Below are positions 55,037 to 64,000 of a stretch of DNA of 64,000 nt, one piece after another. A model generated the notes under the pieces. That model did no database searches. It was not told the origin of the DNA and saw nothing but the letters and a program-made list of their open reading frames with translations. Numbering within the stretch: the first letter of the stretch is position 1; each line of letters starts with the position of its first letter. Origin of the DNA: Cephalotus follicularis (lineage: Eukaryota; Streptophyta; Magnoliopsida; Oxalidales; Cephalotaceae); NCBI GenBank assembly GCA_001972305.1, contig BDDD01000574.1, positions 92,546-156,545 on the forward strand, given 5' to 3'. The position numbers were made by a program, and so were the translations under genes.

Positions 55037-55754
55037 TTTGTATGCAATGTTTGGATGTCTTAAATTAGGCTTGTAATTACATCAAATGGTAATTAAGTTG
55101 AATTATTGTGATGATATGTTTATAGTAAATTCATTGTTTAATATGAATATTGAGGTGGGAAGTTTAGAGTTAGCGCGTGAGTTATTTGTTGCCAACCCCA
55201 CATGTGATGTCGCTTTGTAGAATTCTATGTTGTTTGCATATATGTGTTTGTGGAATTTATTATATATATATATAGTTCAGTTACATACAAATTTGAGAGA
55301 AACCTTAGATTCCCGTTCATGATTCATTCAATATGAGTGAATCATGAATTATCCAGTTCAGACACTTCTCGCATACGTACGTCCACTGAAGGATATATCG
55401 TTATCTTGTGTACATAGTTTTCTTCAAGAAAGTTTCGGTTACACTTCTTAAACATGTTCCTTGGATACATAATTAAACCGATCAATTCAATTTAATTCGC
55501 GTGTTTGAGGAACCGTGGGGAGATGCTGCCGAAATTTTCCCAGAGTGAACTACGCACACGGGATAACGATATTAGTGGAGGAACATGGATATTGATATCA
55601 TAGATTAAACTGTAAGTTAATAGTGTAGTATATGTAGTAAATACTGTTTACACTAGTATTCTTAATCTTCTAATTTTGCACGACATTGTAATTTGATAAT
55701 ATGACAACTGTATGTAGTTTGTATCGTTTTTAAATACGATGAGTTCTTGCAGAT

Positions 55755-57397
55755 ATGCCATGCAGAGTCACGCGTTCCTCTGTTCCTGGAGATTCCACCA
55801 CACCCTCCGAATCTATGCATCCCGAGATAGACTCCATGGAGTTAGACACACGGGAGCAGGATACCAATGTTTTCAGTGCCAGTAAGGAAATTTGTTATGT
55901 TACGATATTTGACCTTAAACTATTTTTCATATTGTCGAAGCTTTTTTGTAATGTCTTGTTATATATGTTTATAGTAAAACGTTACCATGTTTTTTAATCT
56001 GGTTCCCATCAGCGACGAATGAGGGGAGCTAGTAGGGGGCGGACTTGCCCCCGCAGGGGGTTGATTCTAGGCCTATTCGGCATATCAGTGCCAATGGGTA
56101 AGTAACTAATAATTTAAGTACATTTTTTTAAAACTAACCTATGATGTTGGTGCGAATATTTGTTTAATTGCAGGTGTTTTGAGGAGATGGACGTGAAGAA
56201 CACCATAGCGTCCATCATCAAGAGCAGAATACTACAACCATGGATCACATGGAGCCAGTGGCCTGATGCAGAGACGGAACTACTATGAGAGAAGCTATTG
56301 GTGGGTAAAACTGTTACAGTTAACAATCAGTATTATTCAGGATTTTTTTTAAACTTGTTCTTTGACACTGATGTTTTGTAGGACTACTTCCACTTTCTTC
56401 CATCTGATGCACACAACAGGCTTCCATTCTATAGTTATGTGCAGGAGAATCACCCAAAGTGGATGCGTAACTATAGGAGGAAGGCAATGAGGGGCGCTGG
56501 TGTGCAGCAGATGAGCCCTGAGTGCATGTAGCACTGCCTCACAGAGATACCCCGGCCAGTGTGGGATGAGATGGTGAACAGGTGGATGTCTGAGGAATTT
56601 CAGAAGCGGGCAAGAACAAATACCACCAATAGGGTGAACGAAGCACACACCGCCTACACTGGCGGTTGTCACACGATGGAAAGACAGCTTTATATTGGGG
56701 TAAGTAATAAACTTAATTTATAATTATGGTGCTTAATAAACTTAATTTGTGTTTCAAACTAATTCAAAATTGCATTTGACTTGCAGGGGCCAAGGAGAAA
56801 CATACTGTGGATGATTCTATGACATCTATCGAAAGGCGGGGAATGATACTCTTCCACCTCCTATTATAATGGAGAGGATGGTGAGTCACAAATTGAAATG
56901 AATGTTAATTACCATTTATATGTCAATCACTTAACTGATTAATCTTGTATTTTTTTGTAGGAGAAGTACCGGGTTGTTGCCGGTCTGGATACTGTGGAGG
57001 GCCCCGACGGTACTAGTACGCAGGCTCCCTTCGACGTTGTGGTGTGGACAGAGGCGACTAGAGGTCCGCGGAAGGGCAAGATCCGTGGATTGAGGAACTA
57101 CATGACTTCCACGAAGATGCTACCACAAGCACTTCGAGGTGCTCAGTTGGGAGTGGGAGGTTAGAGTCACCCGTTTTGTTCATAGCCGTCACAGACCAGC
57201 CTAGGGCCGGACGTAATCTCAGACTTTCTCCAGTAGATGGACCAGGTGGAGTCGAAGTTGGAGACTTTTATGGATCGAGTGACGCAGATGATGGGGTCTC
57301 AGCCCACACGCACACCATCTTATCAGAGTTAGTCGCGGACTCGGAACCCGCCTTCCAGCCAACCCTAGACTCGGATGATAGCGTTGATGAGTCGTAG
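55755..57397 (+). pseudogene. Transposase_24-like (plant En/Spm-associated) gene with introns
   Basis: A six-exon model with GT-AG introns fits: 55755-55881, 56013-56097, 56174-56304, 56382-56699, 56786-56880 and 56961 onward. Exon 1 starts MPCRVTRSSVPGDSTTPSES. Exon 3 has NTIASIIKSRILQPWITWSQ. Exon 4 has YVQENHPKWMRNYRRKAMRG and VWDEMVNRWMSEEFQKRART, NRVNEAHTAYTGG. Exon 5 ends with YRKAGNDTLPPPIIMERM and joins exon 6 (EKYRVVAGLDTVEGPDG, DVVVWTEATRGPRKGKI) in phase. The tail (about 57238-57335) has KLETFMDRVTQMMGSQPTRT. This matches the plant transposase family that accompanies TNP2 in CACTA elements. Stops in exons 3, 4, 5 and at 57162 show decay. It is probably a DNA-binding accessory, not the catalytic transposase. 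Confidence 0.72.
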
Positions 57398-57654
57398 TTT
57401 GTTTAGTTTGACACATTTTAAGACTGGCTGTAAATGTATACACTTTTTATATATATGCTGTACAGCTCGTTTATATTGTTATGTTAGTTTACTATGAATG
57501 AAATGTGTCATTTAGTAGTTATGGATGGAGTCAATTACACGATTGTGAAATATAAACTGTTATTGTGGCTATTGCTGAAATGAATTGCAGGTTTTGCTTG
57601 GATATAGGCGAATGGATTATGCTGATAGTTCCAACAGCATAATATGCAGAATGG

Positions 57655-57990
57655 CCAGGGCATGGAGAGGGTAATGCCCTCGCCATTCTGCAGAAAACAC
57701 ATAGGGTGAGGGTCTAAACCCTCACCGAGCCCTCGCCACTACGAGGGTGGGCGAGGGGATATGAGTTTACGAACAGGTCACTGCGAGGGGAAACTGTCCT
57801 AGCTATGCCCTCTCCATGGCGAGGGTACGACGAGGATGGAAGTCCTACCCTCGCCATGGTGAGGGGATATTGCCCTAGACATACCCTCGCCATGGCGAGG
57901 GCAGTATACGGTGATGAGACTTTACCCTCACCGTACCCTCGCCACACCCTCGCCGAGTTGAGGGCGAGGAGGAATTTGGCGAGGTTTTTT
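57655..57990 (+). repeat. CACTA subterminal palindromic repeats
   Basis: Many copies of CCCTCGCC / GGCGAGGG occur in both orientations, several joined into perfect palindromes such as CCCTCGCCATGGCGAGGG (near 57883-57900). Subterminal repeats bind the accessory transposase in CACTA systems. Confidence 0.82.
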
Positions 57991-58021
57991 CCCCTCGTCG
58001 TAGCCCTATTTTTTAGTAGTG
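57990..58021 (+). repeat. right terminal inverted repeat of the CACTA element
   Basis: TCCCCTCGTCGTAGCCCTAT followed by TTTTTAGTAGTG at the very end. Read from outside it starts CACTACTAAAAAATAGGGCT. Confidence 0.82.
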
Positions 58022-58752
58022 TGAAAACTCTCACTCAAGTTGTACTATACTAGCTCAAGTGTGGAGCGACAGTGAGGACAAATTGAGAACTTCGGCCATC
58101 TAGGGTCAGTGTAGTTGAAGTCGTGCATATAAAATGAAAATATTTCCATATGTAACCACATTATGTTAAACCGCTAACCAATGTTGTGTTTTGTTTTGTT
58201 TCTTTTTAATATGTGCATTCATGCACAAACATACATATGCACAAACCCCAAAGAGATCGATTTAGGCCATCCCATAGGGAGTGGGAAGGCCTAATGCAAT
58301 TCTATATGATAGTGCATAAATTTCAAAGAGACCCCTTTAGACCGTCCCATAGGTAGTGGGAAAGCCTAATGCAACTCTTCATCCTTTGGTGATCATCAAG
58401 AAAATTTATTAAAAAGGTTATCTTATTTCCAGATATTTGAGTACTTCCATCACTGGGTCATCCATACAATACTCGTCTTCGAGCCAAAGAGGCAAGAATC
58501 ATGACTGACCAAGTTGATAATCAAGGGAAAGGGACAAAATACATGATTGGGGAACTAAAACAACATATAAAGAGACAGGAAGAACAAAACAAGCAACTGG
58601 TAGAAGCACTGTTAGTTTCTACAAAAAACAGGAATTTTGTTAAGGAGACAAGGCTTCTACAAGGGGACCCTCAATACCCTCCCGGTTTTACCTCTGTTCA
58701 AAACTCCCAAGACAATGGGCCTCAAAACAATAAAATGCAAAATTCAGGATAA
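58022..58752 (+). pseudogene. gag: gypsy gag N-terminal scrap with upstream tandem duplication
   Basis: 58501-58752 is an 83-codon frame (MTDQVDNQGKGTKYMIGELK) with a coiled N terminus (QHIKRQEEQNKQLVEALLVS) and DPQYPPGFTS, a Pro-rich motif usual in N-terminal gag of Tat/Athila-type plant gypsy elements. Upstream, 58239-58302 and 58314-58377 are two imperfect copies of a 64 bp segment with CATCCCATAGGGAGTGGGAA, period 75. No LTR belonging to it is visible. The call rests on short similarity only. Confidence 0.45.
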
Positions 58753-59382
58753 TCCCTCTTGGGATATACCGACCGTCCCTAAGCGGGGTATACCTGGCTA
58801 GTCCTAATCATATCAAGGCCATAGGCCTGTAGACACTCAGTAAATAGTCAGTAATAGAACATGCGAACAAACAGTCCGTAGGGTCAAGTACTTCTCTACC
58901 TCTCTGGCTCGAGATAGTACCCCCTCTGTTAATACACCCTCTGTGTCATAGCCGTGTGGAGCATACGATAACACTGTCCAATAAATTAGTACAGTAATGC
59001 TAGACCCGAAGGTGCCAGCCAGTAATGCTAGTCCCGAAGGTACCAGCCAGTAACAGAGATCTCTATAACAGTAACAGTAACAGTTCCAATATCCATCCCC
59101 AATACGGTGACTCCCGTAGGTCACTCATAAGGGAGGATTAACAGTGTGGTGTGGCCAAACACCCATAAAACTTCATGACGGAAATGAAGATTATGAATGG
59201 GTTATCCCGTTCAGTCCCAAACAGTACTAATCATAACAGTAATCATATAGCATCCGCACTCGTAACAGTATTATAGTAGAAATGATAGGGACCTAAAGGA
59301 TCAAGCAAGATCCACATCCGTCAAAACAGTTATAAAGCAGTTTTCCATAACAATATTCAGTAACAGTTTCAGTAACAGTTTT

Positions 59383-59650
59383 CAGTAACAGTTGTTGGTC
59401 CCTATCGAAAGTTTGTAAAACAATGGAGAGAAAGTCCAATTAGGATATCTGCGACTAGATGTCTCAAAGGAGCTATCCTAACCATTCTTGAAAACCATTT
59501 GTATACAAATACTTTTATCAGTAACAGTTGTTGGTCCCTATCGAAAGTTTGTAAAACAATGGAGAGAAAGTCCAATTAGGATATCTGCGTCTAGATGTCC
59601 CAAAGGAGCTATCCTAACCATTCTTGAAAACCATTTGTATAAAAATACCT
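59383..59650. repeat. 136 bp tandem duplication in J's LTR
   Basis: The segment from CAGTAACAGTTGTTGGTCCC to CCATTTGTATAnAAATAC occurs twice in direct tandem at an exact 136 bp period (59383 and 59519), with only about four mismatches. Confidence 0.9.
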
Positions 59651-59829
59651 TTATTGAATTTTCTTCAAATAATCACTTTGAAACTTGATTTGGAGATTAA
59701 AAGTGTTGAACGATGATTTCCATAGGTTATAAGGCCTTAAGGAGGCTTCCTATGGAATCCATTTACAACTAAAATCACTTAGGATTGAAAATCATGTAAA
59801 ACAGTAAAGTTTGGCTGAAACAAGGCATT

Positions 59830-60090
59830 AGGCGTCGACACTATTGTGCTAGGCATCGATGCTTAGCGCCTAATTATTGATGCTTTATGCTAGGCGTCAA
59901 CGCATGCCGTTTTAGATAGATAAGGCGTCGACATTTAAGCGCTACACTGGAATGCTGCGCGTCAACGTGTTGTGCCAAATTAGCGCACAAGGCACAAGAA
60001 ATCACTTAATGCGTCGACGCTCAAGCTAAGAATCAACGTGCTGGGCACTAAGGAACGCATCAACGCGTACAATGAACACGTTGACGCCCC
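59830..60090. repeat. GTCGAC-type site cluster in J's LTR
   Basis: About ten sites such as AGGCGTCGACACT, GGCATCGATGCTTAGC, AAGGCGTCGACATTT and ATGCGTCGACGCTCAAGC. The last is nearly identical over 18 bases to TGTCGACGCTTAAGCTAAG in element D. Unlike A to D, the cluster lies downstream of the candidate TATA boxes. Confidence 0.75.
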
Positions 60091-60968
60091 GCAGTTCCTT
60101 TATACTGAAAAATCGATCCAAAACTCATTTGAAACTATTTACAAAATCCGATTAAAAGAAGTTACAAGCTCTAATCATCAATTAAAACTTGGGAACAATT
60201 TTCAAACCATTAAAATCCATTTTATATCCCTTGAATTTCAATCTGTTTCAAAACCAGTAAAATCAGTTTATATACCATATTCAGTTCCCAATCCATCCCT
60301 CTAACATGAAATCAACACTTAGTAACAGTAACAGTTCATACAATTCATTGAAATGCATGAATACAACAAATAGTATAACCTACCAGTTAGAAGTAGTAAC
60401 AGTTGCTTGTAGGTTGGAAGAACTGGCGTCAATCTGCTTCTTCCTTCCGGCTTCCCTTGCTGCTCCGAGAACAACAACAGCTGCTTCTTGCGCCACCGAG
60501 CTCTCACCGCGCCAAACCCACTGAATTGACTCAGTCCTCACCTGAAACAGTGACCAAGAAAACTGCGTTGCTCGCTGTCTCTCCCTCTTCCCAAGGCCAT
60601 GCGCCTTCTGTCCCTTCTCTCTTTCTTCTTCTTTCTCTCCCGCTGCCTCTCTTCTCTTTCTCTTTTTCTCTTCTCTTTTTGCCATTTTTCTTTCTTCTTT
60701 CTTTTCCTCTCATTTTTGACGAGGCAAGCATGATATAATATAAGGAGCGTCGCCTTTGTCATTTTTCAGCCAATTATAAGTGGCTTGGGTCCCCATATGT
60801 CACAATATATCTTTGTTCCTGCATTGGTTTATTGTTACTGGATCCCATAATTCATAAAAGAATTATACTATATATCACAAATACATTCCATAAATTAAAA
60901 TAATGTCCAAAGCACCACTTCACAATATTATTTATTTCAACATATATATAAAATTTTGCGGGCTTACA

Positions 60969-60985
60969 TCCTCCCCTCCTTAGAG
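60969..60985 (-). promoter_or_regulatory. polypurine tract of element J
   Basis: On the minus strand AAGGAGGGGAGGA directly precedes the LTR start TGTAAGCC. Confidence 0.8.
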
Positions 60986-61005
60986 AAATCTCATCCCGGG
61001 ATTCC

Positions 61006-62100
61006 TTATTGGTCAAACAAATGAGGGTACAATACTCTCATGTCATCCTCATGCTCCTATGTAGCGTCCTCAAGCCCATGATGCTGTCATAACACTTTAA
61101 CCAAAGCAATTTCCTTGTTCCTTAGCTGTTTGATCCGGCGATCTAGGATTTGAGCAGGCATCTCTTCAAAGCTCATATCCGTCCTTAGCTCTAACGGTTT
61201 ATATTGTAGCATGTGGAAAGGATCTGGATGGTACTTCCTGAGCATTGAAACATGAAAAATATTATGCATATCCGATAAGCTGGGTGGTAAGGCAAGTCTG
61301 TAGGCAATATCACCTACCCTTTCCAGGATCTCAAAGGGTCCAATAGACCAATGAGCTAATTTCCCCTTCTTGCCAAACCTTATAACTCCCTTGGTTTGTG
61401 AAACTTTGAGGAACACATGATCCCCCACTGAGAACTCTAAGTCCTTCTTTCGACGATCTGCATAATTTTTCTGTCTGCTTTGTGCTATTAGAAGCCTATC
61501 TCTTATGATTTTGGCCTTCTCTGTCGTTTCTTGCACAAACTTTGGCCCCAAAAGACTTTGTTCACCAACTTCAACCAGCAAATTGGAGTTCTACACTTCC
61601 TACCATAGAAAGACTCGAATGGTGCCATTCTAATATTGGCATGATAGATGTTATTATACGAGAACTCTACTAACGGTAGATGTTCATTCCAACTGCCACC
61701 CCAATCCATTACGCATGCCTACAGCATGTCCTCTAGAGTCTGAATAGTTCGCTCAGACTGGCCATCAGTTTAAGGGTGAAAAGCTGTACTGAAGCTCAAT
61801 TGGGTACCAAATGTGGATTGCAGCTTCTTCCAAAACCGCGATGTAAACCGGGGGTCTCTGCCGGACACCACACTAATTGGTACTCCATGAAGCTTTACAA
61901 TCTCTGCCATGTATAAGTATGCCAACCGTTCAAGAGAATATGTCATCTTGATCACTAACGAATGAGCAGATTTGATAAAGTGATCGACGATGACCCATAT
62001 GGCATCACGGTTAGTCCTTATTCTTGGCAACATTGATACAAAATCCATGATAATATGCTCCCATTTTCATTGAGCAATGGGCAGTGGCTGAAGTAGTCCA
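61006..62100 (-). pseudogene. pol: gypsy integrase and chromodomain (element J)
   Basis: 61770-62048 holds [15 protein letters not shown] and [18 protein letters not shown] of the integrase core; a Gly stands where the Asp-preceding Ser-Asp pair is usual. 61503-61709 has [19 protein letters not shown]. 61087-61581 has the C-terminal domain ([20 protein letters not shown]) and the start of the chromodomain (ILDRRIKQLRNKEIALVKV). The rest of the chromodomain continues to about 61006 (EHEDDMRVLYPHLF) through two stops at Trp-like positions. A frame change lies near 61580. Confidence 0.87.
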
Positions 62101-63250
62101 GCTGGCCTCTGGTGTTCTGCCTTGATTTGATGGCATGTTAGACAGGAAGAAACATATTCCGCTATCTCCCTTATCATATTATTCCACCAGTAATTAAGCT
62201 TCAAATCTCGATACATCTTTCTAATCGTCGGAAGTACTGAGAAAATGGAGCTATAGGCCTACGACCACAGCTTATCCTTCAGCTCTTTATTCTAAAGGAT
62301 ACAAACTCTGCCTTGGAATCTTATCAATTTGTCATCATGAATAGAGAATTCAGGTTTGAATCCATCTTGATCATGTAATGTAGCTTTAACAATATTCCAT
62401 TCACGTTCTTTGCTTCATGGTCAGGTCCATTTAGGAGAAAAACTGTTTTAAACTTTTGCGATCTGTATATACATCAATAAACTTCGTACCATATAGATAA
62501 TGTCTCCATTTGCGTAGCGCACGGGCTAACGCTGCAAATTCTAGGTTATAAGTGGAATAACTTACTCATGAGGTTCCAACTTTCCTTAAGACATAGGCGC
62601 TCACTTCCCCATAAAACCTCCAAACACAATTCAAACAGTTTCCTTCATAGTTGTCATCCCATACAACCACCGTTTTTCTGTGTCGATCGGTTCAAAGTGT
62701 AGCAATCCGTGAGAACCCTTCGACAAGGCGGCAGTAATAGCCCGCTAAGCCTTAAAAAAACTACAGATCTCAGTCACGTTGGTTGGCCATTTCCAATCCT
62801 TCACTGCTTCTAACCTTGTTAGTTCCACAGATGAACCGACACTGGAGACAATGTGACCGAGGAAAACTACCTCCGATAACCAAAATTCATATTTGTTGAA
62901 CTTGGCATACCACCGACGATCCCGCAAGACCCGCCATGCTCAGCGCAACCGCTTCCCATGGCATTCCGTAGACTTGGAATGCACTAACACATCATCGAAG
63001 GAGATCACGATGATTTGGTCAAGATATGAATTACACACCCTATTCGTAAAGTTCACAAATGCAGTAGGGCATTGGTCACCCCAAACGACATTACGGTCCA
63101 CTCATAAAGTTCATATTGTGATTTGGAGGCTGCCGATAACAATACATATCTGTATGGATCCATCTCTAAAATCACTTCCAACTCATCCACCGGCAACACT
63201 AAGAGGTTTTGCCATTATATAGGGTAGGCTATCTCTATAGCACATGACTC
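62101..63250 (-). pseudogene. pol: gypsy RT and RNase H remnants (element J)
   Basis: Minus-strand fragments include KFNKYEFWLSEVVFLGHIVS at 62745-62927 and an RT palm remnant with SFDDVLVHSKS near 62975-63005. Degenerate RNase H and integrase zinc region lie at 62100-62700. Stops and frame changes are frequent. Confidence 0.75.
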
Positions 63251-63778
63251 ACACACCCATTCGGGATGAATAGATTCTCCTATTGGGGTGTTAACTTACA
63301 TAACATTCCATAAAGGTTCGGGTTTCACATCAGCATGACAAATGAATTACAAGGCAATGCATGAATAGAGTGAACCCGGATACATAAGAGTCCGTACTAT
63401 CTATAAAGAGATAAGAATAATACCTCAGAATACTGAAACAGGTCCTTTTGCAGCCCCTTGGTCCATAGCACAACTCTACTTTTCTGGAGGCGTCGATCCC
63501 ACAAACCGTTTACCTCCATCACTTCTCGCATGAGAAGGTGAACTAGTACCAGGGTGGTCCTGATACAACTGTCTAAAATCACGGTTTAACTAATAGCCAA
63601 TACTCTGGTCTTGATGAAAATCTCCTTGAGATTGACCCATACCCTGTCCTTACTGATTCTCGAAACCATACAATTCATGAGGACACCCTATAATCATGTG
63701 ATCCGAAGCTCCACAAACCATACACTTGCCAACCTTCCACCAACAGTCATTAGATGTATGATTTGTGCGCTGTCAATG
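63251..63778 (-). pseudogene. gag: gypsy gag tail with zinc knuckle (element J)
   Basis: On the minus strand near 63650-63750, CMVCGASDHMIIGCPHELYG is a CCHC zinc knuckle, with the preceding TNHTSNDCWW segment. Sequence between here and RT is degraded, and protease is not recognised. The frame is cut at 63778. Confidence 0.65.
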
Positions 63779-64000
63779 TTGGAACCTTATGGCGGTTTGA
63801 ACAATAAAATATGTAGATGCATAAAACCTATTGTGTTATCATCTCATGATTATCAAGTCATATGATTCATTCGCAGGATCTGTTGAGCATACATATATAC
63901 TTAGATATATAAAGAACAATAAGGAGGAGCGGGCGGAATTACTCACATCAATGGAGCGGCTCCTTCCTTCTTCCTTTGAGTCTTCTTGCTTCCAAAAGCA
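63779..64000. repeat. probable edge of another LTR retrotransposon
   Basis: Gag similarity of J stops exactly where TGTTGGAACCTTATGG begins, a typical copia-type LTR terminus. A TATA-like GATATATAAAG lies at about 63904. The element runs off the window, so neither the target duplication nor its class can be tested. Confidence 0.4.

Larger units (their letters stand above)
55037..58021 (+). mobile_element. CACTA (En/Spm) transposon, right part
   Basis: The right terminus reads ..CCTATTTTTTAGTAGTG (58021), the inverse of CACTACTAAAAAATAGG, a classic CACTA end. Inside it are palindromic subterminal repeats (57655-57990) and a multi-exon Transposase_24-like gene. The left terminus and the main TNP2 transposase are absent, and the left edge is the junction with element D at about 55036. 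Three bases after the end are TGA; the partner duplication cannot be checked. Confidence 0.85.
58753..60968 (-). repeat. 3' LTR of element J
   Basis: The minus-strand start TGTAAGCCCGCAAAATTT (60968) follows the purine tract. TATA-like boxes on the minus strand are at about 60266-60275 (GGTATATAAAC) and 60735 (TTATATTATA). CAGTAACAGT words recur at 58850-59400, a 136 bp tandem duplication lies at 59383-59650 and GTCGAC-type sites at 59830-60090. The CT-rich 60560-60720 gives spurious frames. Confidence 0.65.
58753..63778 (-). mobile_element. Element J: degraded Ty3/gypsy chromovirus
   Basis: On the minus strand, gag knuckle (63650-63770), RT (62700-63220), integrase (61590-62100), chromodomain (61006-61180), purine tract and an LTR of about 2.2 kb are recognisable. 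The left LTR edge is not clearly a TG terminus, so 58753 is a provisional limit. On the right, gag is cut at 63778 by what looks like another LTR. All frames are broken. Confidence 0.8.

Noticed and set aside
60403-60738. 111-codon Ser/Leu-rich frame and opposite Lys/Glu-rich frames
   Set aside because: Simple CT-rich tract in J's LTR. Frames on both strands are compositional artefacts.

Overview
This window is repeat-rich, transposon-packed intergenic DNA from a flowering plant. I could support no host protein-coding gene. The evidence is Ty1/copia elements of the Sirevirus lineage with an extra envelope-like gene, Ty3/gypsy chromoviruses with a C-terminal chromodomain, a CACTA transposon end, a tRNA-derived SINE, and methionine-tRNA-type primer sites. 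The exact species cannot be read from it.

Layout, left to right. (A) 1-5120 is the 3' half of a plus-strand Sirevirus: RT/RNase H, envelope-like gene and 3' LTR. (F) 6259-31401 is an old minus-strand copia element with 212-216 bp LTRs and target duplication AAAAC. It is split by a 2.9 kb solo LTR (H, 7616-10492, duplication CACAT), a SINE (about 14222-14372) and a large gypsy element (G, 14806-31139, duplication GGCGG). G's 5' LTR carries a pol-less Sirevirus (B, 17311-22107, duplication TTTGA). G's 3' LTR carries a solo copia LTR (K, 27482-28182). (C) 31413-40156 is a young, nearly complete minus-strand Sirevirus inserted just outside F (duplication AATTT). After that come an LTR with minisatellites (L, 41277-about 43635), a foldback MITE, the start of a Tat-type gypsy element (I, LTR, primer site and gag), a minus-strand chromovirus (D, 46495-about 55036), the right end of a CACTA element with a Transposase_24-like gene (to 58021), a gypsy gag scrap, a degraded minus-strand chromovirus (J), and the edge of one more LTR.

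The most interesting signal is not a gene. All three Sireviruses carry dense arrays of a short dyad-symmetric site built around GTCGAC, with arms that differ by family: A is close to AAGACRTCGAYGTCTT, B to AAAGCGTCGACGCTTT, C to CCAGTCGACTGG. In each element the array occurs twice: just upstream of the LTR TATA box, and again in the leader in front of the envelope-like gene. That gene is therefore bracketed by arrays in the genomic RNA and in DNA. The B-type site, including an identical 13-mer, is also in the LTRs of the unrelated gypsy element D, and related sites are in J. Two of the Sireviruses (B and C) have lost exactly this array, plus the TATA box, from one of their two LTRs while keeping the LTR tip and target duplication. 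The envelope-like proteins have basic N termini and C-terminal coiled coils, with no visible signal peptide or membrane anchor. They look more like nuclear, dimerising proteins than envelope glycoproteins.

Most reading frames are broken by single stops, mainly at codons one C-to-T or G-to-A change from Gln or Trp, as expected for old methylated elements. The exceptions are C's 400-codon envelope-like frame and its 594-codon integrase-RT stretch, both open. Hand-compared LTR pairs suggest C is youngest (about 1% different), G and B intermediate (about 3-6%) and F oldest (about 10%). These are rough counts over short stretches.
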